A stretch of DNA of 64,000 nucleotides from Leucobacter ruminantium (GTDB taxonomy: Bacteria; Actinomycetota; Actinomycetes; Actinomycetales; Microbacteriaceae): NCBI RefSeq assembly GCF_017565705.1, contig NZ_JAGDYL010000006.1:171288-235287 (forward strand), written 5' to 3'. The position numbers and the translations under genes are program-made. The notes beneath the pieces are model-generated. The model worked only from the letters and a program-made list of their open reading frames with translations. It had not been told where the DNA came from and did not search any database. Positions 37,785 through 48,468 of the stretch are shown in pieces. The first letter of the stretch is position 1; each line of letters begins with the position of its first letter.

Positions 37785-38604
37785 CGCCGGCCGCCTCGAG
37801 ATCCGTCGGCCGTTCGGCGCCGGTCATGAGCGCCACCACCTCGGACATCGACCGCTGCTTGGGATCGACCACGGCGGCGCGGCGCCCCAGACGGTGCACG
37901 TGGATGCGGTCGGCGACCTCGAACACGTGGGGCATGTCGTGGCTGATCAGCACTACGGGGATGCCGCGATCCCTGATCGACTTGATCAGCTCGATCACCT
38001 GCCCCGATTCGCGCACGCCGAGCGCGGCCGTGGGCTCGTCCATGATGATGACGCCCTTGCCGAAGGCCGCCGCCCGCGACACCGCGACGCCCTGGCGTTG
38101 CCCTCCCGAGAGCGTCTCCACTGCCTGGTTGACCGACTTGATGCCGATCTTCAACTCGGACAGGTGCTTCGAGGCCTCCTCGCGCATCGCCGGCATGTCC
38201 AGGCGGCGGAAGAGGCTGCCCATGATGCCCTTGCGTCGGATCTCGCGACCGAGGTAGAGGTTTGAGGCGATGTCGAGGGCGGGGATGACCGCGAGATCCT
38301 GGTACACCGTCTCGATGCCGTGCGCTCTCGCGTCGCCCGTGTTGCGGAAGTGGACGACCTCTCCCTTCATCCTGATCTCGCCCTCGTCGGGCACCACGGC
38401 ACCGGCGAGCGCCTTGATGAGGCTCGACTTGCCTGCGCCGTTGTCCCCGATCACCGCCAGCACCTCGCCCGAGCGGAGATCGAAGTCGGCGCCGTTGATG
38501 GCCGTCACGCTTCCGTAGCGCTTCACGAGCCCGCGCGCCTGCAGCGCGAGCGGCTGAGCGGGCGCCCCGACTGCGGGGGCCGCTGCTGCTGAGGTTTCGT
38601 TCAT
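37777..38604 (-). CDS. Sugar ABC transporter ATP-binding protein, fructose (FrcA) type
   Basis: 275 aa, a single nucleotide-binding domain rather than the tandem form of RbsA/XylG. Walker A VIGDNGAGKSSLIKAL, signature ETLSGGQRQGVAVSRAAAFG, Walker B VIIMDEPTAALGV and C-terminal DMPHVFEVADRIHVHRLGRR read almost like rhizobial FrcA. Its ribosome site is formed by AGGAGAGGGATC, which includes a GAGGGATC octamer, directly before the ATG. Energises import together with the permease upstream in the operon. Confidence 0.9.
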   Translation of the reverse strand: MNETSAAAAPAVGAPAQPLALQARGLVKRYGSVTAINGADFDLRSGEVLAVIGDNGAGKSSLIKALAGAVVPDEGEIRMKGEVVHFRNTGDARAHGIETVYQDLAVIPALDIASNLYLGREIRRKGIMGSLFRRLDMPAMREEASKHLSELKIGIKSVNQAVETLSGGQRQGVAVSRAAAFGKGVIIMDEPTAALGVRESGQVIELIKSIRDRGIPVVLISHDMPHVFEVADRIHVHRLGRRAAVVDPKQRSMSEVVALMTGAERPTDLEAAGGA

Positions 38605-38614
38605 GATCCCTCTC

Positions 38615-39619
38615 CTACCTGGCGCTCTTCCGGCGCATGAACTGGTCCGCGGCGACGGCCGCGACGACGAGGATGCCGGTGGCGATGTTCTGATACAGGT
38701 TGTCGACGCCCGCGAGCGTCAGTCCGTTTCGGAGAACGCCGACGATGAGCGTGCCGATGAGCGTGCCGAGCACGCCGCCCCGGCCTCCGAAGAGACTCGT
38801 ACCGCCGATGACCACCGCGGTGATCGTCTCGAGGTTGGCGTTCTGGTACGCGTTCGGATCGGCGTTCGGAATGCGGCCGAGCGCCGCCCACGCCGCGATC
38901 ATCGCGATGACTCCGGCCACGAGATACACCGAGAAGATCGCGCGGTCGCTCTTGACGCCGGAGAGGCGCGCCGCGACCGGATTGCCGCCGACGGCGTAGA
39001 CGTGCTTGCCCCACGCCGTCTGCGTCAGCGCGTAGCCGACCACCAGGTAGACGAGCAGCATCGCGACGACCCCGTAGGTGGTGACGAAGCTGCCGATCTT
39101 GAACGACGTGCCGAGGAAGGTCAGCACAGGGTCTGAGACCGGGAAGGTCTGGGACCCCGCGAACAGCCGCGTCGCCGCGACGATCGCCGTGAACGCTCCG
39201 AGCGTCACGATGAACGGCGGCAGCTTCAGCAGCGTGACGAGCGCGCCGTTGAGGGATCCGAGCGCGACGCACACGAGCAGTGTGAGCAGCAGACCGACGA
39301 TGGCTCCCGTCTCTCCCCCCGAGATCGCCAGCACGATCGTGCCGAGAACCGCGATCGCCCCGATGGACAGGTCGATGCCCGCGGTGAGGATGATGAGCGT
39401 CTGCGCGACGGCGAGGATGCCGATCACGACGGACTGCTGCAGGATCAGGGAGAAGTTCGCCGGGGTGAGGAACCGCGGCGAGAGGATGCTGAACACGATG
39501 ATGGCCAGGATCAGCGCGACCGTCGATCCGAAGAGCGGCATCTGCACGATGCGCGAGATGCCGGGCGCCGTCCCCTTCTTCGAGGGGACCGAACTCGCTT
39601 GGGTGGGTGTTGTCGTCAT
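38615..39619 (-). CDS. Sugar ABC transporter permease, fructose/ribose (FrcC/RbsC) type
   Basis: 334 aa with about nine to ten hydrophobic segments. The conserved cytoplasmic loop AVGGNPVAARLSGVKSDRAIF and GIDLSIGAIAVLGTIVLA are characteristic of the BPD_transp_2 family of ribose/fructose/xylose importers. Second gene after the substrate-binding protein in the leftward operon. Confidence 0.92.
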   Translation of the reverse strand: MTTTPTQASSVPSKKGTAPGISRIVQMPLFGSTVALILAIIVFSILSPRFLTPANFSLILQQSVVIGILAVAQTLIILTAGIDLSIGAIAVLGTIVLAISGGETGAIVGLLLTLLVCVALGSLNGALVTLLKLPPFIVTLGAFTAIVAATRLFAGSQTFPVSDPVLTFLGTSFKIGSFVTTYGVVAMLLVYLVVGYALTQTAWGKHVYAVGGNPVAARLSGVKSDRAIFSVYLVAGVIAMIAAWAALGRIPNADPNAYQNANLETITAVVIGGTSLFGGRGGVLGTLIGTLIVGVLRNGLTLAGVDNLYQNIATGILVVAAVAADQFMRRKSAR

Positions 39620-39698
39620 GAGAGATCGTCTTTCTGCCGGATGCGGGCCGTCGATGCGTCGACGGCCCGCACTCTCCCGGCGCTGTGCGACGGAGGGG

Positions 39699-40730
39699 TC
39701 AGCCCCAGCAGTTCTCCGCGCCCCAGGTCGTGTCCTTCGACGGCAGACCCTCGACGGGCTTGTCGGTGATGAGCTCCGAGCCGGTGTCGTTGAAGCCCGC
39801 CTTGGGCTTCGTGCCGTCCTTCGCGTAGGCGACGATCGCCTCGACGCCCTGGGAGGCCATCTTCGTCGGGAACTGCATCACGGTCGCTCCGATCACGCCG
39901 TTCTTGACGTTCTCGACGCCCGTGCAGGAGCCGTCGATCGAGCCGATCACGATCTGGTCCTCCTTGCCCGCGGCCTTGATGGCGGCGAATCCGCCCGCGG
40001 CGGCCGGCTCGTTGATCGTGTAGAGCGCGTTGGCCTCGGGGGCGCGCTGCAGCAGGTTCTCCATGGCGGTCTGCGCCTTGGTCTGATCGCCGTTGGTGTT
40101 CTCCATGCCAAGCACCTCGGGCGCGTCCTCCTTCAGGCCCATGCCCTCGAGGAAGCCGTCGTGGCGGAAGGTGTCGACGGTGCCGCCCGGGGTGCCGTCG
40201 AGCATCACCACCTTCGGCTCGGTATCGCCGAGGCTGGCCTTCACCCAGGATCCCTGCGCGACGCCCGCCGCGAAGTTGTCGGTCGCGAAGGTCGCGTCGA
40301 CCGCGTCCTCGGGATCGGTCGCGGTGTCGAGCGCGACGACGAGCACTCCCTGATCGCGCGCCTGCTTGATCGCCGCAAGGATGCCCGAGGACGAGTTCGG
40401 CGTGATCATGATGCCCTGCACGCCCTGGCTCACGAGATTCTCGATCGCGGCCACCTGGCCCTCGTTGTCGCCGTCGAAAGCGCCGGAGAGGGCGATGAGC
40501 TCGGCGCCGTTCTCCTCGGCGGCCTCCTGCGCGGACTCCCGCATCTTCACGAAGAAGGGGTTGGAGTCGGTCTTCGTGATGAGGCCGATCTTGATGTCCT
40601 CGCCCGAGCCACCGGATCCCTCGTCCCCCGAGGAGTCGCCGCTGCTGCACGCCGTGGTGCCGAGCAGCAGTGCTGTGGCCGTGATCGCGGCTGCGCGAAG
40701 CAGGAGTCGTTGCGAGGGCTTGGCATTCAT
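39699..40730 (-). CDS. Sugar ABC transporter substrate-binding lipoprotein (ribose/fructose type)
   Basis: 343 aa. Signal peptide with lipobox LLGTTAC (Cys near residue 28), a Ser/Gly/Asp linker, then a periplasmic-binding-protein-like type 1 fold: IKIGLITKTDSNPFFVKMRE, GIMITPNSSSGILAAIKQAR, VVALDTATDPEDAVDATFAT and ALYTINEPAAAGGFAAIKA. This resembles FrcB/RbsB proteins. AAGGAG lies seven bases before the ATG; the longer open frame upstream is a shadow of the lacI gene. First gene of the operon, controlled by the palindromic operator. Confidence 0.93.
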   Translation of the reverse strand: MNAKPSQRLLLRAAAITATALLLGTTACSSGDSSGDEGSGGSGEDIKIGLITKTDSNPFFVKMRESAQEAAEENGAELIALSGAFDGDNEGQVAAIENLVSQGVQGIMITPNSSSGILAAIKQARDQGVLVVALDTATDPEDAVDATFATDNFAAGVAQGSWVKASLGDTEPKVVMLDGTPGGTVDTFRHDGFLEGMGLKEDAPEVLGMENTNGDQTKAQTAMENLLQRAPEANALYTINEPAAAGGFAAIKAAGKEDQIVIGSIDGSCTGVENVKNGVIGATVMQFPTKMASQGVEAIVAYAKDGTKPKAGFNDTGSELITDKPVEGLPSKDTTWGAENCWG

Positions 40731-40750
40731 GTGAGAGCTCCTTCGATCTC

Positions 40751-40780
40751 GTGTGTGCGGACGACTGCGTCCGCACACAC
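40751..40780 (-). promoter_or_regulatory. 12-bp-stem hairpin in the sugar operon leader
   Basis: GTGTGTGCGGAC (40751-40762) and GTCCGCACACAC (40769-40780) form a perfect stem with a six-base loop, in the 5' leader of the substrate-binding protein mRNA, between the operator and the ribosome site. It may stabilise the mRNA or act as an operator itself. Confidence 0.7.
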
Positions 40781-40794
40781 CATATGCATCGCGA

Positions 40795-40814
40795 AAGCGC
40801 TTGCGCAAGCGCTT
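40795..40814. promoter_or_regulatory. 20-bp palindromic LacI-type operator
   Basis: AAGCGCTTGCGCAAGCGCTT is a perfect palindrome composed of overlapping LacI-family half sites (AAGCGC, TTGCGCAA). It lies between the divergent sugar importer operon and the lacI-fba-kinase operon, so the LacI protein encoded next door probably represses both. Confidence 0.8.
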
Positions 40815-40898
40815 GTACGCACTTTCCCCGGCTGTGACCGATCTGTTATCGTGACCCCAGACGGGCTGCGACCCGGCGGACCTTCCGGGAGGCTCGAG

Positions 40899-41906
40899 AT
40901 GGCGACTATGGCGGACGTCGCGCGCCTGTCCGGCGTCTCCTCCAGCACCGTCTCCCACGTGCTCAACGGGACGCGACGCGTCAACGCCGACACCCGAGAG
41001 CGCGTGGAGCGCGCCGTCGCCGAACTCGGGTACCGCCGGAACGCCGTCGCGCGCACCCTCGCCGGCGGCAGCTCGCGCACCGTCGGCCTCGCCATCTCCG
41101 GTCTCACGCACCCCTATTTCGGCCCGTTGCTGCACGCGATCGAGCGCCACGTCTCGGCGGCGGGGTACGTGCTGGTGCTCGGAGACACCCACGATGAGGC
41201 GGTCATGGAGCGGCGGGTCGTCGAATCGCTCCTCGATCAGCGGGTGGACGGCCTCATCGTCGCCCCCTCGAGCGGATTCCTCGAGCAATCCGGCCGACTG
41301 ATCGCCGCGGCCGGCGCGCCGCTCGTGTTCATCGACCGCAGCCTCGAGTTCCCCTGCGACCGGCTGACGCCCGAGAACCGGGAATCGGCTCGCGCGTTGA
41401 CGGAGCACCTCATCTCGCACGGCCACCGTCGCATCGCGGCCGTGACCGGGCTGGCAGGCCTCGACTCGACGACGCAGCGCGAGGAGGGCTACCGGGACGC
41501 GCTCGAGGCCAACGGCATCCCCGTCGACGAGAGGCTGATCCTGCGGGGCGAGTCGAACGAGCAGGACGCGGAGCGCGCCGTCTCCGAGATGCTGGGCCGG
41601 GGAGAGACGCCCGACGCGCTGATCCCGCTCAACAACGCGATGAGCATCGGCGCGCTGCGCGCACTCCAGCGCGCGGGCAAGCGCATCCCCGACGATCTCG
41701 CGTTCGCCTCCTACGACGACTTCGAGTGGAGCGATCTCTTCCGGCCGGGCCTCACCGCGATCGCTCAGGACGTCGCGCGCATGGGCGCCGAAGCCGTCGA
41801 CCTCCTCATGACGCGCATCGCTGGCGACGACCGGCCCTTCGAGCACCGCGTCATCGACACCATGTTCCACCGCCGCACCTCCTGCGGGTGCCACGCACCG
41901 ACCTGA
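40899..41906 (+). CDS. LacI-family transcriptional regulator
   Basis: 335 aa. N-terminal HTH ATMADVARLSGVSSSTVSHV with hinge helix region RVERAVAELGYRRNAVARTL, then a sugar-binding type 1 periplasmic-like domain (VGLAISGLTHPYFGPLLHAI, VDGLIVAPSSGFLEQSG, FASYDDFEWSDLFRPGLTAI). GGGAGG precedes ATG 40899. Sits between two sugar operons with a matching operator at 40795, so it is probably their local repressor, released by the imported sugar or its phosphate. Confidence 0.93.
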   Translation: MATMADVARLSGVSSSTVSHVLNGTRRVNADTRERVERAVAELGYRRNAVARTLAGGSSRTVGLAISGLTHPYFGPLLHAIERHVSAAGYVLVLGDTHDEAVMERRVVESLLDQRVDGLIVAPSSGFLEQSGRLIAAAGAPLVFIDRSLEFPCDRLTPENRESARALTEHLISHGHRRIAAVTGLAGLDSTTQREEGYRDALEANGIPVDERLILRGESNEQDAERAVSEMLGRGETPDALIPLNNAMSIGALRALQRAGKRIPDDLAFASYDDFEWSDLFRPGLTAIAQDVARMGAEAVDLLMTRIAGDDRPFEHRVIDTMFHRRTSCGCHAPT

Positions 41907-41920
41907 TCGGAAGGATCCCC

Positions 41921-42939
<1,019 letters not shown>

Positions 42940-42943
<4 letters not shown>

Positions 42944-43842
42944 GCACGGACGCGGCCGAGGCCCTCGTCATCGGCGAGGCGCTCATCGACATCGTGGAGG
43001 ACGCGGACGGCGCGCGGGAATTCGTCGGCGGCGGGCCCGCGAACATCGCGATGGGGCTCGCGCGGCTGGGGCACCGCACCCGGCTGCTCGCGCACCTCGG
43101 CGACGACCCGCGCGGCCGACGGATCGCCGCGCACTTCGCGGCGGAGGGCGTCGCGCTGCACGTCTCCCCCGAACCGGGAGCGCGAACCGCGACCGCCCTG
43201 GCCCGGCTCGCCGCCGACGGCTCGGCGAGCTACCGCTTCGACATCGAGTGGCGCGTGCCCGGCGGCGTCGATCCCTCGCCGTTCGCACTGCTCCACGTGG
43301 GCTCCATCGGACTCTTCCTGGAGCCGGGCGGCACGGAGGTCGTCGAGATCATGCGCCGCGCCGACCGCGGCACGATCGTGACCCTCGACCCGAACATCCG
43401 CCCTTCGCTCATCCCGGACCGGGATCGCGCGATCGCCCGCTTCGAGTGCGCGGTCGGCCTGAGCGATCTCGTCAAGCTGAGCGACGAGGACGCGGAGTGG
43501 CTCTACCCCGGGCTGCCGCCCGAGGACGCCGCGCACCGCATCCTCGCACTCGGCGAGAGCGGCCGCACCCGTGCCGTGATCGTGACCCGCGGCGCCGAGG
43601 GCGCGCTGGCAGTGACCGATGAGGCGGTGCACTCGGTGCCCGCCCGCCGGGTCGACGTCGTCGACACGATCAGCGCGGGCGACTCGTTCATGGCGAGCGT
43701 GGCCTCGAGCCTCCTCGAGTCAGGGCCGGCCGCCGTGCTCGCCGACGCGAAGCCGGTGCTCGAACGCGCGGTCGCGGCCGCCGCATTCGCGGTGTCGCAC
43801 GCCGGCGCGAACCCGCCGCGCCGCGCCGATCTCGAAGCCTGA
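42940..43842 (+). CDS. PfkB-family kinase, fructokinase-like
   Basis: 300 aa. GEALIDIVEDADG at the N-terminus, GGGPANIAMGLARLG near residue 30, VTLDPNIRPSLIPDR in the middle and VDTISAGDSFMASVASSLL at the C-terminus match bacterial fructokinases. It would convert cytosolic fructose to fructose 6-phosphate. Coupled to the aldolase by ATGA. Converges on clpX with only 29 bases between stops. Confidence 0.88.
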
Positions 43843-43871
43843 GCAGGGTTCGAGGCTCCGGAGGGCGGCGT

Positions 43872-45146
<1,275 letters not shown>

Positions 45147-45243
45147 TCCGGTGCTCCTTCACGCTCGATGCGAACAACTGCATTGAGCCTAACCGCACCC
45201 TCCGACATTCTCGGACGGGGCGCGCCCAGACTCTCCGATTGAG

Positions 45244-45303
45244 CGGAACGCGCGGCGCCGGATCCGGGTCGATGATGCCCGGGATCCTGCGCCGCGCGTT
45301 CCG
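45244..45303 (-). terminator. Large hairpin between clpP2 and clpX
   Basis: A 25-bp imperfect stem: CGGAACGCGCGGCGC with GGATCCGGG (45244-45268) pairs with CCCGGGATCC and GCGCCGCGCGTTCCG (45278-45303) around a nine-base loop. It begins ten bases after the clpP2 stop. It either ends the clpP1P2 transcript or partially attenuates read-through into clpX. Confidence 0.75.
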
Positions 45304-45312
45304 GACCGGCGG

Positions 45313-45966
45313 CTACGAGCCGATCGCGGCCTGCGGATTCTTGCGGCTCGTCAGCACCTGGTCGACGAGGCCGTACTCCAGCGCCTCCTGGGCGCTGAGG
45401 ATCTTGTCGCGGTCGATGTCTCGGTTGACCTCTTCCGGCGTGCGCTTCGAGTGCTTCGCCAGCGTCTCCTCGAGCCACTCGCGCATGCGCATGATCTCGC
45501 GCGCCTGGATCTCGATGTCCGATGCCTGGCCGTGGCCGGCCTGACCGGTCGAGGGCTGGTGGATGAGCACGCGGGCGTTGGGCAGTGCGAGACGCTTGCC
45601 CGGGGTGCCGCCCGCGAGCAGCACCGCGGCCGCCGAGGCGGCCTGGCCGAGACATACGGTCTGCACGTGCGGGCGGATGTACTGCATCGTGTCGTAGATC
45701 GCCGTCATCGCGGTGAACGAGCCACCGGGAGAGTTGATGTACATGGTGATGTCGCGCTCGGGATCCTGACTCTCCAGCACGAGCAGCTGCGCCATCACGT
45801 CGTCGGCCGACGCGTCGTCGACCTGCACGCCGAGGAAGATGATGCGGTCCTCGAAGAGCTTCGCATAGGGATCCTGGCGCTTGAAACCGTACGCCGTGCG
45901 TTCCTCGAACGAGGGCAGCACGTAGCGGGCGCTGGGCATGTCGATCTTCATTTGACCCTGATTCAC
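45313..45966 (-). CDS. clpP2: ATP-dependent Clp protease proteolytic subunit 2
   Basis: 217 aa. Serine protease of the ClpP barrel: oxyanion region [19 protein letters not shown], catalytic serine in [14 protein letters not shown], histidine in VLIHQPSTG and aspartate in NRDIDRDK. Actinobacteria need both ClpP1 and ClpP2 in a mixed tetradecamer. GTG start (45964-45966) with AAGGG at nine bases, overlapping the clpP1 stop; an ATG five codons in is an alternative. Confidence 0.96.
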   Translation of the reverse strand: MNQGQMKIDMPSARYVLPSFEERTAYGFKRQDPYAKLFEDRIIFLGVQVDDASADDVMAQLLVLESQDPERDITMYINSPGGSFTAMTAIYDTMQYIRPHVQTVCLGQAASAAAVLLAGGTPGKRLALPNARVLIHQPSTGQAGHGQASDIEIQAREIMRMREWLEETLAKHSKRTPEEVNRDIDRDKILSAQEALEYGLVDQVLTSRKNPQAAIGS

Positions 45967-45978
45967 TTTCTCTGGCCC

Positions 45979-46566
45979 TTACTTGTTCGTTCCGCCGCCG
46001 CCGACGACGTCGCTCGCGGAATCGCGGATGAAGTCGACGAAGCCGTACTCCAGCGCCTCGTCGGCGGTGAACCAGCGGTCCCGGTCGCCGTCGGCGTTGA
46101 TCTGCTCGACCGTCTTGCCGGTCTGCGCCGCGGTGATCTCGGCGAGGCGGTTCTTCATCGAGGTGATGAGCTGCGCCTGCGTCTGGATGTCGCTCGCGGT
46201 GCCGCCGAAGCCGCCGTGCGGCTGGTGCAGCAGCACCCGGGCGTTGGGTGTGATGTAGCGCTTGCCCTTGGTGCCGGCGGTGAGCAGGAACTGCCCCATC
46301 GACGCGGCCATGCCGATGCCGACCGTCACGATGTCGTTCGGCACGAAGCTCATGGTGTCGTAGATCGCCATGCCCGCGGTGATCGAGCCGCCGGGCGAGT
46401 TGATGTAGAGGTAGATGTCCGCCTCGGGATCCTCGGCCGCGAGCAGCAGGATCTTCGCGCAGATCTCATTCGCGTTCTCATCGCGCACTTCCGAGCCCAG
46501 CCAGATGATGCGATCCTTGAGCAGCCGATCGAACACCTGGTTCGGCTGCGGCGTCTGTTCTGCCAT
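45979..46566 (-). CDS. clpP1: ATP-dependent Clp protease proteolytic subunit 1
   Basis: 195 aa. [19 protein letters not shown], catalytic serine in [11 protein letters not shown], histidine in VLLHQPHGG and aspartate in ADGDRDRWF. Partner of ClpP2, with which it is co-transcribed. I start at the ATG of MAEQTP because GGAG is six bases upstream. A ClgR-like box precedes it. Confidence 0.96.
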   Translation of the reverse strand: MAEQTPQPNQVFDRLLKDRIIWLGSEVRDENANEICAKILLLAAEDPEADIYLYINSPGGSITAGMAIYDTMSFVPNDIVTVGIGMAASMGQFLLTAGTKGKRYITPNARVLLHQPHGGFGGTASDIQTQAQLITSMKNRLAEITAAQTGKTVEQINADGDRDRWFTADEALEYGFVDFIRDSASDVVGGGGTNK

Positions 46567-46632
46567 GCGGCACTCCATTCCTCATTACCTGGTTCGAGGC
46601 TATCGACTCGCGGCGACCGGCGCGGCCGTGTT

Positions 46633-46643
46633 CGCTGACGGCG
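46633..46643 (-). promoter_or_regulatory. Putative ClgR activator box before clpP1P2
   Basis: CGCTGACGGCG fits the core CGCYNANRGCG of the ClgR operator known from corynebacteria and streptomycetes, and the T at -4 and +1 A also agree. It is about 70 bases before the clpP1 start, a suitable place for activation. Confidence 0.6.
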
Positions 46644-46666
46644 ACACGGGGGCCGTGAAACGACGA

Positions 46667-46707
46667 GATCCCTCGCCTCCTCGATGCGTTCGAGAAGGCG
46701 AGGGATC
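46667..46707 (-). terminator. Terminator hairpin after tig
   Basis: GATCCCTCGCCT (46667-46678) pairs with AGGCGAGGGATC (46696-46707); inside it CTCGA and TCGAG extend the stem. It lies just after the tig stop and is built from an inverted GAGGGATC pair. Confidence 0.8.
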
Positions 46708-46722
46708 GGGAGTCGACGGGAG

Positions 46723-48078
46723 TTACTTCTCCTCGGCGGCCTCTTCGGCCTCGGTGGCCTCCTCGGCGACCTCGACCTCTTCGGTCTCCGCGGCATCGGA
46801 GTCGACGGCGGTGAACTCGCTCAGGTCGACGGCATTGCCCGACTTGTCGGAGACCTTCGCCTTGCCGAGCGCCACGGCCAGGGCCTTGTTGCGGGTGACC
46901 TCGCCGAGGATGACGCCCATCTGATCGCCCTGGCTGATCGCCTGCAGGAACTGCGCGGGCTCCATGCCGTACTGCTGCGCCGACTGGAAGATGTACTGCG
47001 ACAGCTCGTTCTGGGTGGGGGTGACGCCCTCGGCCTCGACGATCGCGTCGAGCAGCAGCTGCAGCTGGATCTGCTGCTCGGCCTGCTTGCGCACCTCGGC
47101 GCGGTGCTCGTCGTCCTCGAGACGGCCCTCGCCCTCGAGGTGGCGGTGCACCTCCTCCTCGACGAGCTCCTCCGAGATCGGGATGCCCGCCTGCTCGATG
47201 AGGGTCTCGGTGAAGATGTCGCGCGCCTGCTGGCCCTGCGCGAACACCGATCCGCGCGCGACCTGCTCTTTGAGGCTCTCGCGCAGTTCGGCGATCGTGT
47301 CGAACTCGCTCGCGAGCTGGGCGAACTCGTCGTCGGCCTCGGGCAGCTCGCGCTCCTTGACCGCGGTGAGGGTCAGCTCGACCTCGGCATCCTTGCCCTC
47401 GTGCTCGCCGCCGAGCAGCTGCGAGGTGAAGGTGGTGGTCTCGCCTGCGGTGAGGGTCTCGACGGCCTCATCGGTGCCCTCGAGCAGGTTGCCCGCGCCG
47501 ACCTCGTAGGAGACGCCCGAGGCCTGGTCGACCTCTTCGCCGTCGATCTTCGCGATGAGATCGAGCTCGACGAAGTCGCCCTTCGCGGCAGGGCGATCGA
47601 CGGTGACGAGGGTGCCGAAGCGCTCGCGCAGCTTGGTCAGCTCGGCCTCGACGGCGTCATCGTCGATCTCGGCGTCGTCGACGGTGATCTCGATGCCGTC
47701 GTAGTCGGGCAGCGTGAACTCGGGGCGCACCTCGACCTCGAAGACGAGCACGAGCTCGCTGTCGGCGTCCTTCGCATCGGGCCACGCCTCGACATCGGCC
47801 GTGGGGCGGCCCATCGGGCGCTCGCCCGACTCGTCGAGCGCGGCGCGGTAGAAGTCGTCGAGCGAAGCGTTGACCGCCTCCTGGATGACGGCCTCGCGAC
47901 CCACGCGCTGGTCGATGATCGGCGCAGGCACCTTGCCCTTGCGGAAGCCGGGGATCGAAACCTGCTCGGCGATGGTCTTGTACGCCTGCTTCAGGTAGGG
48001 CTCCAGCTCGGCCTGAGCGACGGTGACGCTCAGCTTGGCGCGGGTCGGGGTGAGCTTCTCAGCGTTGATCTTCGGCAA
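46723..48078 (-). CDS. tig: Trigger factor (ribosome-associated chaperone/prolyl isomerase)
   Basis: 451 aa. Ribosome-binding signature GFRKGKVPAPIID near residue 45, a PPIase/FKBP-like domain (about 160-240, FVELDLIAKIDGEE), and a long helical C-terminal arm, ending in an acidic Glu/Ala-rich tail. Only TTG 48076-48078 is in frame at the expected N-terminus (PKINAEKLTPTRAKL), with GAGAGG five bases upstream. An ATG 15 bases earlier is out of frame. First gene of the tig-clpP1-clpP2-clpX region, separated from clpP1 by a terminator. Confidence 0.95.
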   Translation of the reverse strand: MPKINAEKLTPTRAKLSVTVAQAELEPYLKQAYKTIAEQVSIPGFRKGKVPAPIIDQRVGREAVIQEAVNASLDDFYRAALDESGERPMGRPTADVEAWPDAKDADSELVLVFEVEVRPEFTLPDYDGIEITVDDAEIDDDAVEAELTKLRERFGTLVTVDRPAAKGDFVELDLIAKIDGEEVDQASGVSYEVGAGNLLEGTDEAVETLTAGETTTFTSQLLGGEHEGKDAEVELTLTAVKERELPEADDEFAQLASEFDTIAELRESLKEQVARGSVFAQGQQARDIFTETLIEQAGIPISEELVEEEVHRHLEGEGRLEDDEHRAEVRKQAEQQIQLQLLLDAIVEAEGVTPTQNELSQYIFQSAQQYGMEPAQFLQAISQGDQMGVILGEVTRNKALAVALGKAKVSDKSGNAVDLSEFTAVDSDAAETEEVEVAEEATEAEEAAEEK

Positions 48079-48131
48079 TTTGGCCTCTCATGAGTCGGTT
48101 CGTGCTACTGCCCGTTCGGGTCTGATGACCC

Positions 48132-48209
48132 TGGTCGGGGCAACAGGATTCGAACCTGCGACCTCCCGCTCCCAAAGCGGGCGCTCTAGCCAAGCTGAGC
48201 TATGCCCCG
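48132..48209 (-). tRNA. tRNA-Pro (anticodon TGG)
   Basis: Minus-strand cloverleaf: acceptor CGGGGCA with TGCCCCG, D-arm TAGCTCAGC-type, anticodon stem CCCGC/GCGGG with loop TTTGGGA (anticodon TGG), T-arm CAGGTTCGAATCCTG, discriminator A and encoded CCA (48134-48132). Confidence 0.97.
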
Positions 48210-48287
48210 AAACCCGTGGGTTTCACCAACGAAGCGCGGGTGACGCGCAACCCGAGCAAGTCTAGCCGAAACTGTCGGTGAAGCACG

Positions 48288-48315
48288 AAACCCCTCTCCT
48301 TGCGGAGAGGGGTTT
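48288..48315 (-). terminator. Terminator after tRNA-Gly
   Basis: AAACCCCTCTCC (48288-48299) and GGAGAGGGGTTT (48304-48315) form a perfect 12-bp stem with a four-base loop, four bases after the tRNA-Gly CCA on the minus strand; a T-rich run follows. Confidence 0.85.
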
Positions 48316-48318
48316 CCC

Positions 48319-48392
48319 TGGAGGGGCTGACGGGAATCGAACCCGCGTAACCAGTTTGGAAGACTGGGGCTCTACCATTGAGCTACAGCCCC
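48319..48392 (-). tRNA. tRNA-Gly (anticodon TCC)
   Basis: Acceptor GGGGCTG with CAGCCCC, D-arm TAGCTCAATGGTAGAGC, anticodon stem CCAGT/ACTGG with loop CTTCCAA (anticodon TCC), T-arm CGGGTTCGATTCCCG, discriminator T and encoded CCA. Confidence 0.97.
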
Positions 48393-48468
48393 GAGCTGCG
48401 GACAGCCGGGCGGTGCCTGAGCACCTCCACGATCATAGTGCATTCCCCGGACCGTCGCGTATTTCTGC

